From assembly GCA_034696485.1 (NCBI GenBank), contig JAQIWT010000218.1:1-27720 (forward strand): DNA of 27,720 bases, read 5' to 3'. The DNA comes from Isohypsibius dastychi (taxonomy: Eukaryota; Tardigrada; Eutardigrada; Parachela; Isohypsibiidae). The notes beneath the pieces were generated by a model. It did not search any database. It saw nothing but the letters and a program-made list of their open reading frames with translations, and had not been told where the DNA came from. Positions 19,953 through 27,720 of this stretch are shown here, in pieces. Made by a program: the position numbers and the translations under genes. Numbering within the stretch: position 1 is the stretch's first letter; each line of letters opens with the position of its first letter.

Positions 19953-20620
19953 AGGGAAATGATGTTTCGCCTAGTTATGCCCTGTATCGCTCTGTGCTTG
20001 GTATCTAGACCTGCATACCCGCAAAAATTGTGAATTTTCCCTAATAATTCGATGTATCATCGAATTATCCAGTTCCCACTACGTATCAATAAAAACATGG
20101 ATAAGTCATGTCGAATAATGAATCGGATGACAGGTAACGACAACATATTGACAAAGAGGAGTTCCGTTTACTGACAACTGTGTCGGTAGGGCAACAACTT
20201 TTATTACTTATGGTAGCAAAAAGAACGTTAGAAGTGGATGATATTCTATATATATTCGATATTCTTCTAATATGGTTTTTTCACTGCTGCCTTTTGCCGG
20301 AGGGGTTCTGACGTGTACAAAAAGAGGTTTCTCTCCAGTTTAGTAGGCACAGGAGGGAAATTGTATTGCGGTGCGCTGACCGTAAAACCTAGTCCATCAC
20401 CGGTGCATCGAATCAGTTGTTGTGGTCAGTGGTGAAACTCTGGGGGAGTGTGGGTGATTTCCAACGTATGGAACGTTGTATTTACATCACTGCTCCTCGT
20501 CACTTCTAAAATGTTAGGAATTTCATTGATCAGCGTCAGCGATCGTAAAAGTATATGGAGAGCACCGTATTGTCGGAACGATTGCGTCACTCACGACGTA
20601 TGAACTGACGGTTGAGTAGT
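19953..20620. other. No gene seen
   Basis: AT-rich patches (TTCTATATATATTCGATATTC near 20248-20268) and a short inverted repeat around TAATTCGATGTATCATCGAATTA at 20045-20067. No exon is supported. Confidence 0.4.
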
Positions 20621-20869
20621 TCAGAACGAGAGGTATCTCTTCAGTTTGATAGTTTCATCTACACGGACTGTTAGTTCGCCATCGAACACAGTCACTGATT
20701 TGAGATAACTGCCTTCTTTGATTCTTTTCGTCATGGCTTGAGAACCAGTATAAGCTGATATGTGTGAAAGAAAATCAGAGAATTTGACAGTCAGCACGCC
20801 CGAGAACGAGTCGAACGGACCAACAACAGGCGGCCTAATTACTTCTGACCTCTTTAAGTGATCACACAA
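20621..20869 (-). CDS. Hypothetical 82-codon open exon
   Basis: A minus-strand frame with protein-like composition (VVGPFDSFSGVLTVKFSDFL, then SVTVFDGELTVRVDETIKL) forming alternating hydrophobic and charged residues, as in a beta-rich fold. No family is recognised and no flanking splice sites were settled. It may be another exon of the Ulp1 gene or of an older transposon. Confidence 0.3.
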   Translation of the reverse strand: MCDHLKRSEVIRPPVVGPFDSFSGVLTVKFSDFLSHISAYTGSQAMTKRIKEGSYLKSVTVFDGELTVRVDETIKLKRYLSF

Positions 20870-21272
20870 ACCTCGTTTTGAAAAATTCGTTCTTTCTGAT
20901 GACTTGAAGGCTGATCGGTTGCCTGATCGCTGACTGATAATTTACGCAATGGCTTCCCTCTGGCAGTCAGAACAGTTTAAACGAAACTTTGCTGACGGCA
21001 AAGGGTTTAAGAAAACAACGGCCTGAAGTACTCTGTATTATCCGAATGTTTGATAAACCGCGCTAGTTTGATGAAAGTCATCAAAAATGCTTTTCCAGCG
21101 TTATGGCACCTCTACAGCTAGGTAATCTCTCGAATCTGATTGGTCGCTGGCTAAACTCGCGAAAGAGCGAAGTACCGTACGATTGGTTTGGGAATAATGT
21201 GACACACTATATATATTATATTGTTGAAAGGTGCTTCTGAGTTGCATCGGTCCTGCCTATCACGGGGGAGAT
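20870..21272. other. No gene seen
   Basis: No supported exon. A short TA-rich stretch (CACTATATATATTATATTG, about 21206-21224) could be a core promoter or microsatellite. Confidence 0.35.
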
Positions 21273-21751
21273 TTAACTAAACGTAAGACGCATACCTTTG
21301 GGAGTCTCTCTGTAGCCAATGGGGAACACGAACAGTTCGGATATGCAGAACTGAGTGAGCTTGGTCCATACACCGGGTTGGCCAAACGAAAAACCAAGTT
21401 TCTTGGGTCTCCCACTGAATCCGTCGACATAAACTCGGTACGTATCATCGGTTTGATTTGGCATCAGAGCTGGGTAACGACTGAATTTGACATCAGTTAA
21501 CACACGATGCTTAGTGACTTTGTTGAGCCGCGTTTTGTCTTTTGTTACGTGCCGCGAAGACTGATATTGAATCAGCTCAGTGAAGAACATGAACAGTTTG
21601 GGGTCCAATACGGCCGGGACAAGGAGGTAATTGAGTGAGCTGGCAGCTACAGCGGTTCCTGTCAGGACCGCTGTCAGTCGTCGGCACAATGGGCTCATAT
21701 CCCAGTGTTTCATAACATCAAAGTTCAGTAACATCGGACTGTCATGGTGGC
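21273..21751 (-). CDS. Hypothetical protein exon with one hydrophobic segment
   Basis: An open minus-strand frame of about 159 codons begins after a plausible acceptor (TTTATAG at 21752-21758). A hydrophobic segment (LTAVLTGTAVAASSLNYLL) could span a membrane. A basic region follows (RHVTKDKTRLNKVTKHRV), then a Tyr/Gly-rich stretch (TYRVYVDGFSGRPKKLGF). A donor-like GTGTAT near 21372 could end the exon early. The composition suggests real coding sequence, possibly a small mitochondrial or membrane protein, but I cannot name a family. Confidence 0.4.
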
Positions 21752-22099
21752 CTATAAACAGATATGCGTTGAACTAGGTTTATCAACCCTGGGTTTAGAA
21801 ATCTGATTGCTAGCTTGGCAGTTGCCACCAATAATTTTACGGCCTCACATCATTTTAATTAATGCGGTTTGTGATCTCACTGAAAAGTATTTATCAGCTT
21901 GAACCCGATTAATACGATCTTACTAATCCTTTTTTGTAAGAAATAAACATTTTTGGAGCAGTATGGATGAGTTTGATTCAGACTGAATTGCTGAGTAACG
22001 AGAAAGTGCCAAATTTTCAATCTTGAAATGAAGCCTTACAGTTCGTGCCGAAGCGACTGAGGGCTCAGAGAAGAGTAGATATGGCACGTTTTGTACTAA
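21752..22099. other. No gene seen
   Basis: No supported exon, repeat or RNA gene. It contains short AT-rich runs only. Confidence 0.35.
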
Positions 22100-22185
22100 A
22101 CCACGATGAAACTGGTAAGCAGGTGAACTGGTGAACTACAGGTAACTGGTGAACAGATGTGAACTGGTGAACCACTGGGGAAGAT
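22100..22185 (+). repeat. GGTGAAC repeat patch
   Basis: Repeated GGTGAACTGGTGAAC-type words over about 80 bp, closely related to the minisatellite at 9540-9870 but without the full 85-bp unit. It shows the motif is dispersed in this genome. Confidence 0.7.
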
Positions 22186-22710
22186 TGGTGTTCCACAATT
22201 TCTTTCTACTCTGACAAAATGCAAGTTCAGGACAAATCACTCCAGTTCACAAGTTCAACAAGTTTAGTACGGACCATGCCACTTCTGTGGATGAGTAGAT
22301 AGATGAGCGCTTGTACCTCACAGAACTCAAGAAATCAGGTATTGTGAAGTAGTTTGGTAACATGGCCGGTTTTAAAAAACGGTTTTTTGTGAATCTTGAA
22401 TGGTTCAGTAAATCAGGTTTGTACAATCAATTTTGAAAATTACTAGGTTTCAAAGCGGCTCATCTCGTTTTTGTTAGACCTGCACGAACGTAAAATCCGT
22501 GTTCAGTTAGCTTTTTTGAGGTACAAAATGTGCGGAACGGTAAAACAGCAGAGACAGTGCGGTTTTTCACAAGGTATGCTTCCTTGATTTTGAGTTGATT
22601 AGGATTTTGTATCGAACTTAGAGTGACGGAAAGTTAAGCGAGAATGATCAAACACAAAAGCTTAACGGATTATACGGATACCGTAGTGTTGTTCTCTGGA
22701 TTCATCTTAC
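22186..22710. other. No gene seen; probable intron or 3' flank
   Basis: This lies downstream of the last recognised exon of the RCK-like gene on the minus strand. No further exon could be picked out. Confidence 0.35.
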
Positions 22711-23400
22711 CTATGTCAACAATTAGGTTCAGCTTCAACATTTCAGATTCGGCGTCGAGCTGGATGTTTTTCTTCGCGAGGTCCTCTTTTTCAGAGAGGA
22801 TTTTTTCATTGAATGAAAAGTAGACCAAATTGGCTGTACGTATTATCGCCTGATCCCTCACAGCCAGCGATAACTTGTCACTGCGTCGCATCGCGCTCAT
22901 CACCAAACAGGCTCTGCTGTGTCTGAGTGGAAGTTTTTCCAAGACGCTATGATCATCGCAGGCCCCCTAAAATAATGAGAATAGGTGTCATTACAGACCT
23001 TTGAGATCGCCGTTAATGACTCGCCTCATATGTCTTGGTCTGTTCTTTCACGTCCGTGGAAAAAGACTGCTCCTCCAATTCAAGGAAAGCTTTGTTTCCA
23101 ACCACATGGACAACAGGATTACGCTCATCATCCGAAACAAGAAGGGCAGATATGAGACGTTGAAGACCGAACGCTCTTGAGGTTTCGTCAGATATAATGA
23201 GTATGATGACATCATTCGGCACCATCTGGAATTAATAGTGTGAACATACCACAGGGTAATCATAATATGTACTGTAACAAACAGCACGGAGTCCTGCAAT
23301 CCGTAATGCCATTGTGTGTGGAAAATGTTTGGAGAACATATTCCTTCAAAATGACTCAAGAGTCTTTGATTACTCAACATGCGGAGTATATTGTCTCTCA
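22711..23400 (-). CDS. RCK-domain exons, Slo-type potassium channel-like
   Basis: Three minus-strand exons join in frame: about 23288-23400, 23025-23228 and 22711-22966. The first intron is 59 nt and ends ATTCCAG. The second appears to use a GC donor (TATGAG then GCGAGT) and ends TTTTAG. The product, about 190 residues, has the order of the first RCK domain of Slo channels. It opens with VIILIISDETSRAFGLQRLI, then NPVVHVVGNKAFLEL, a TYEGACDDHSVLEKL turn and RHSRACLVMS, and ends ESEMLKLNL, like the ELKLGF helix of Slo. RCK domains form the calcium- or sodium-sensing ring below the pore. No pore or voltage-sensor exon was recognised nearby, so the gene is partial here. It could also be another Rossmann-like protein. 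Confidence 0.45.
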
Positions 23401-23473
23401 CCTTTTTACATTCACCGAATTTTCAAACCATTTAAAAACAGTTTCAAAAATTCTGTACCCTTAATAATTTTTG

Positions 23474-23515
23474 CCCCCCCCCCCCAACGGAGGGGGGGGG
23501 GGGGGGGGGGGGGGG
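23474..23515. repeat. C12-AACGGA-G24 hairpin tract
   Basis: Twelve C, a 6-base spacer and twenty-four G. It can fold into a 12-bp GC stem, and the G run alone can form quadruplexes. Run lengths are prone to assembly error. Confidence 0.8.
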
Positions 23516-23665
23516 ACCTACAGAAACCAAACGAAATCCCGACCCTTTTGTTAAACATTTAAAACTCTTTTCCAATATGTTTTCCTTTGTTCTCGGGGTC
23601 AACGGACCGATTTATTGGGAGTCTAGGTCAACGGACAGACATATTTCAAGTGATGACGTCAAAGC
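23492..23665 (+). repeat. Dispersed G-tract repeat, copy 1
   Basis: A G run is followed by ACCTACAG, AACGAAAT, TTAAAAC, TTTTCC and then GGTCAACGGACAGA. The same series of blocks follows the G run at 26777, with similar spacing. It is therefore a dispersed family; class unknown. Confidence 0.6.
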
Positions 23666-23713
23666 TCAAAATGACGTCATTGCCGGAAGTGACGTCACAT
23701 CACGACCGGAAGT
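23654..23713. promoter_or_regulatory. Three CRE palindromes at 18-bp spacing with ETS-like sites
   Basis: TGACGTCA occurs exactly at 23654, 23672 and 23690, each 18 bp from the next. CCGGAAGT occurs at 23683 and 23706. TGACGTCA is the known CREB/ATF site and CCGGAAGT the known ETS core. This could be an enhancer or promoter carried by a repeat. No start site was identified. Confidence 0.5.
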
Positions 23714-23769
23714 GATACTATTATAACCGATAACGAAGTTTTTTTTGGAAAGGTTTTCTATTTTCCGTT

Positions 23770-23795
23770 CCCCCCCCCCCCCCCCCCCCCCCCCC
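23770..23795. repeat. C26 tract
   Basis: Twenty-six consecutive C, followed by GAGGTCCGA and a run of six G that can pair back. Together with the G24 run at 23492 it brackets a 250-bp segment with opposite-sense homopolymers. Confidence 0.8.
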
Positions 23796-23944
23796 GAGGT
23801 CCGAGGGGGGACAATATGCCCGCCACAGGTGGGCATTAGGAAGAAATCCGGTCATTAGACCGCTTTTTTCCTAGAATATTTTAGACTGAATCTGTGTCAC
23901 TTGAGGAGAAACAGAATTGACTTGAATTAGATACAAAATTGTAC

Positions 23945-23976
23945 AGACCATCACACGGAGAAGCACGTGATGGTCT
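23945..23976. repeat. 10-bp perfect stem-loop
   Basis: AGACCATCAC at 23945-23954 pairs with GTGATGGTCT at 23967-23976 across a 12-nt loop. There is no T-run after it. Function is unknown; it may be a MITE remnant. Confidence 0.6.
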
Positions 23977-25444
23977 AAACATCATACATTTACATGTACT
24001 CCATCACGAACCGTCACCAGAGCGGCACAAATCAGTTTAGTGAATGGTCAGGGATTGAAACACGGTTGATTTGTCGCCGTCGCTACGCAGATCGAAACGG
24101 ATTTCTTTCGCCTTCACCCCACCACCGAGATGACAGATCTGTCTGCATTTAAACCAGCAAGATTTAAGCGGTCGAAAGCTGTTTATTTTTGTCGGAAACT
24201 TTATTGCTCGCAGAACACGCACCGGAATGCGTGACGTTGAAAGGAGTCAGCGAGGGAAAAAGGAGATGAGCTTATGAGTTGTTCACAAAGCGGAGCAAAC
24301 ATTTTTATCACATTCTTCTATCAATTTTTCTCGTTTTAATCGATAATTTGTTTTGGTACCATTTGAAAAGTATTATTCACTTTTTGACTGTCCTTGTAGC
24401 ACTGCTCGCGAGCAAAGTCACAACTTTGATTGCACAAGTCAAGTCAAAAGTATGATCAAACTCATGAAGAAGAACGCAGACAGCGTGAGTTTACCTTGAT
24501 AAGTGGAACCCCCGCCGTCAGCAACGTGAAGAACTTTTTTACAATTTCATGCAAACCGCGGATAAACCATGATGAAATAAGATTTGTATTTGAAAGGTTA
24601 TCGAGCACAGAAATTTCGTAAAAATAACGAGGAAACTGTTTCGAGTAGAGAGGTAGCCTCCTCCGTGGCAAGATTGAACAAACCGATCAAATTTCGTGGC
24701 ATTTTCTAACGTTTCTACATCTATACTACCACTTACTGTTGGTTGACGGGACCTGCTAGGTTTGTCATGTTTCGCTCGGGTAGATTGTATCGTTGCAAGC
24801 TGAACAAGTGGGACTTGTTCCGGCTGGACTCTGATCGATTGTCCTAAAAAAGTAGACTGGTAAGAGGCTCACCAGCCAAGAGTGGTCAATTGAATTTCTC
24901 GGGAGGGTAAGAATTCTCTAGCTGGTTATATTGCTGCCTTTTGATATGTAAGCTGTATTAGGATTATCAGGGTACACCTTCCCACAAGCAAACCCTTCTC
25001 TCACTGCTAATAAATGTTACTCACGGTTTCTGATCGTAACGTCTTCATTGCCGGACCGAAAGCTCCTTAATCGTTGCAGAACATTCGAGCTCCTACTAAC
25101 GATGCCAGATAAACTCTCATATATCAAACGGCGGCAGCTGTTGCTCTCGCTTTTCGGTTCGACTCCGTTGATCATGCTGTAAAATATTTCTGATGTTAGG
25201 CAAATAGAGTATATATTGAATACAACATGACTAAATGTGGTAAATGCATGTTGTCATACTTGGTGACTTTCACTCGAGAATCAGCCTGGAAATACCCGAC
25301 CGAATCTTTTGCAACAATAGAATTGTGTCTCGGGCAAATGTGCAAGCCCGTCGTATCCTCGAAAGCAAGCAACACGACACCGAAATCTAAACACTTACTA
25401 CAAACAATGACAAGTTATGAGGATATACGTAGTTAGTGGGTGGG
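23977..25444. other. No supported gene
   Basis: Short frames only. Minus frames at 24037-24222 and 24462-24671 have fair composition and would be upstream of the RCK exons, but no splice chain links them and neither shows a channel motif. A plus frame at 25227-25436 is Ser/Thr-rich without a recognised domain. Confidence 0.35.
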
Positions 25445-25579
25445 TGGGTCAACATACTTCCAAAGTTTTTCGAAGAGGACATTTTCTGTATCCGAAATAT
25501 CCCTGAAGAAGTCACTCTTGAAGCTTGCGGAGAACAGGGAAGCTTCTCTGATTTGAAAGAAATAAGTAGATCTTATCGG
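25445..25579 (+). CDS. Possible short exon, hypothetical
   Basis: An open plus-strand stretch with natural, acidic composition (FFEEDIFCIRNIPEEVTLEA, then SFSDLKEISRSYR) ends in an excellent donor, ATCGG then GTGAGT at 25580. No acceptor or partner exon is settled and no family is recognised. Confidence 0.25.
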
Positions 25580-26642
25580 GTGAGTAGCCAACAGCTTGCT
25601 CTGCTCCTGAAATGTAGATTTTTCAGTAATTTCACATATGAGACTGCTGATATGTCACATGAAAACGATGTTCCAGGGAATGTCTTGCCAGGTTGACCTA
25701 ATTCAATTAGAACTTTGCGAAAAAATCTCGACATTCACTACGTACACGGCGACTCAGTTTTAATTCTTCGTTCAAATGCCACGTCGCTTGAGCCAGGGCG
25801 ATAAATTAATAGGACTGGTGAAAAAGGGGCCGCTTGAGAACAATATCAGTAGGGTTTTTTTTTTGTTTTTCACTGTTCACAAAATTTTCTAATTTAGGGA
25901 ATCCATTGCAAATGACTACATGGATGTCATGTATTTCACATAGTCATTGTTAAACTGCAATTGGAGAGCTGGAAAAGTGAGTGAGGATGAAATGAGTTCG
26001 GTTGGCTTGGAGTGAGCTCCTCTCTGTTCTCCTTCAAATCATGGTATGAACCAGCTCATCACCTCACACCTCGGAGTTATCAGTCGGCGACAGTGCCAAA
26101 AATTGTAGCTGCGGCTAGTTCTACGGTCAGTGCTAGTGATGGCTTCACAGTAGCAATGTCAACTTCAGCCGCACTGGCGTCGAGCAATCGCACCCCTTTT
26201 TTTCGCCGACGCACCGCAGTAAATAAGCTACGCTGACACACGGTTGTCGTGGTTTTTGATTGATTGACTGCTGGCAGCCACTTTCGAGTATGGAAACCAC
26301 GGCATTGTTCTCGTTTTCGATTATAAATTGATTGTCTCCTTATTCCCTTCCATCCAAATGCACATTTCAAAAGAATCCCAACAGGAGAATTCAAAACTCT
26401 GACAATACTGTTGTAAGCTTCATAACTCTAACCACGGCATTTCTTACTCGGTATCTAAGATACCATCATTTTTACATTTTCGTACAATGCAGCTTTTTGT
26501 TGTTCTTTTCAATGAGCTACAAGCCAACTGGATGGCACCTCCCGCTGAAAGTCAGTGGATCTTCAAAAAGCAGCAGTAAAACTCGATTATCCCTAAACCA
26601 ATTCCAACAAACATCAATGTTATAGTACCAGCACGGTCACTA
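25580..26642. other. No gene seen
   Basis: No supported exon. A short inverted repeat, CAAATGACTACATGGATGTC then ATGTATTTCACATAGTCATTG, lies at about 25909-25949. Confidence 0.35.
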
Positions 26643-26747
26643 GCAGCGTAACCTCGCTGAAAATATTCTTGCTTTTGGAATTTCGGTCCTTTCCAAATCC
26701 AGAAAGAAACTCCAAAAGCGAAAATATTTTCAGCAAGCTAATGCTGC
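26643..26747. mobile_element. Hairpin MITE-like element, about 105 bp
   Basis: The two halves are inverted copies. GCAGCGTAACCTCGCTGAAA at the left matches the complement of the right end, GCAGCATTAGCTTGCTGAAA, and pairing continues through AATATTCTTGCTTTTGGAATTTC with few mismatches. The whole can fold into a stem of about 45 bp. There is no coding capacity. No clear target duplication is seen. Confidence 0.65.
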
Positions 26748-26751
26748 AAGC

Positions 26752-27158
26752 GTAACGTAGTGTACCGTAAGCTTCCGGGGGGGGGGGACCCACAGTCCTC
26801 GAACGAAATGCTTGACCGATTCCCCCAACGATTTAAAACCTTTTCCTCTATTGCTGGGTTCAGCGGACATAGTTTTTGAGTGCTGGCCAACGGACAGAGG
26901 TTTTGATACGGCATGTACGTTACATCACGTACAGATTTCCACTTTATTCTCTGGAAAGCCGTGATTGAAACCTAGCTGATTGATAGGCTGAAAGCACCCG
27001 ACATGTTAGCCCGCCCGACCAGCTCACATTGAAAATTCACCCGCTCGCTACGGCGGACTGACAATTGGAGTGATTGAAGTCAATCAATCAACGAGGTTTC
27101 AATCATGGCTTTCCAGAAAATCAAGTGGAAATCTGTACGGTACACTACGTTACGTACG
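26752..27158. mobile_element. Inverted-repeat element with a nested G-tract repeat
   Basis: GTAACGTAGTGTACCGTA at 26752-26769 is an exact inverse of 27136-27153. A second left arm at about 26913-26985 is also an inverse of 27083-27158 over some 70 bp (ACAGATTTCCACTT, CTGGAAAGCC, GATTGAAACC blocks). Between the two left-side copies lies the G-tract repeat (26777-26910). The simplest reading is a small inverted-repeat element whose left end was duplicated or split by insertion of the G-tract repeat. Confidence 0.55.
26777..26910 (+). repeat. Dispersed G-tract repeat, copy 2
   Basis: Eleven G (26777-26787) are followed by ACCCACAG, AACGAAATGC, AACGATTTAAAACC, TTTTCC and GGCCAACGGACAGAGG. This is the same block order as the copy at 23492-23665, without the CRE cluster. 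Confidence 0.6.
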
Positions 27159-27720
27159 ATATTCTACGTCATTTCCGTTGATCGGGAGTACACTTTTGCA
27201 TACATTTTTCTTCATAAATTTCTCTTCAAGAATTTTTCATTCAATATTCAAACTTTTTTTTCCAAAAGCTTTCTCAATATTTTTACCATAGGTTTTAGTG
27301 TGGACAGTATGCTTTTCGCAGCTGAGCACTGGAAAAAAACTGCCCTCTAATGATTTTACGAGGAATATTTCTTGGAGACTGGTGAACAGATTAAAAAAAG
27401 CATGATTTCGAGCGATTGCACACATTAACCTAAAACTACAACGATAGCTGAAACAACAAGGCTCAAAAAATGACGAGATTCAGCCGGAGATAATTTTGAA
27501 ATAATGAGTTTTTGTTCATTCGTTATTAAAAAGTGCTGAAAAACGCAAGATCACTGGCAACAAAAACATCGAAGTTTGGATGGGAAGACCTCTTGCTGTA
27601 TCGAAGCTTTCACGAAAAGTGAAAACCTGTCGTTCATCACCTGCAGTGGTGTGCCGAGGTTCAAAACTTCGGGAGGCTGAATCCATTTTTTCAATTTTTC
27701 GCTACGCACTAGTCCAGCCG
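27159..27720. other. No gene seen
   Basis: AT-rich sequence with short phenylalanine-rich frames from T-runs; none has splice support. Nothing else was recognised. Confidence 0.4.

Noticed and set aside
27070-27350. Overlapping plus-strand frames rich in Phe
   Set aside because: They result from T-runs and the inverted-repeat arm; no start, splice site or domain supports them.
1-27720. CRISPR arrays, bacterial operons, rRNA and tRNA genes
   Set aside because: The direct repeats are contiguous satellites without spacers, genes are intron-split, and I found no tRNA or rRNA signature by eye.

Overview
This is animal nuclear DNA, not bacterial. Coding stretches are broken into exons by short introns, mostly about 40-70 nt, with GT donors and T-rich AG acceptors. 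There is also a broken rhodopsin-type receptor, several simple satellites and a dense load of DNA transposons. The compact introns and the receptor fragment suit a small invertebrate such as a tardigrade or nematode; the sequence alone does not decide which.

Layout. 1-5,600: a lone hypothetical exon, a foldback-type element (1603-3507) with long inverted arms, and two arrays of one 9-bp satellite in opposite orientations (3521-3630, 4715-5372). 5,699-9,168: two divergent genes, a minus-strand DUF927-like gene fragment in four exons and a plus-strand eight-exon KDZ-type transposase. 9,540-10,680: an 85-bp minisatellite and a frameshifted 7TM receptor pseudogene. 11,518-13,416 plus 19,069-19,420 (minus): one gene with a C-terminal Ulp1/C48 cysteine protease, cut in two by an insertion. 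13,417-19,068: the inserted 5,652-bp element, related to the CACTA/EnSpm class. It has 16-bp terminal inverted repeats, a 2-bp target duplication, subterminal repeats, an eleven-exon tnp2-like transposase and a seven-exon BEN-domain accessory gene. 19,785-21,751: weak minus-strand exons. 22,711-23,400 (minus): exons resembling the RCK1 domain of Slo-type potassium channels. The rest is repeats: poly-G/poly-C hairpins, a dispersed G-tract repeat, a triple CRE cluster and two hairpin MITE-like elements.

How the parts fit. The best supported new observation is the insertion. Removing the 5.65-kb element and one copy of its CA duplication joins two minus-strand reading frames into one uninterrupted Ulp1-gene exon. 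The KDZ transposase, the Ulp1 gene and the DUF927-like gene may be parts of one older large transposon that the CACTA-like element invaded, because KDZ elements are known to carry Ulp1-type proteases. That grouping is inference: no outer termini for such an element were found.
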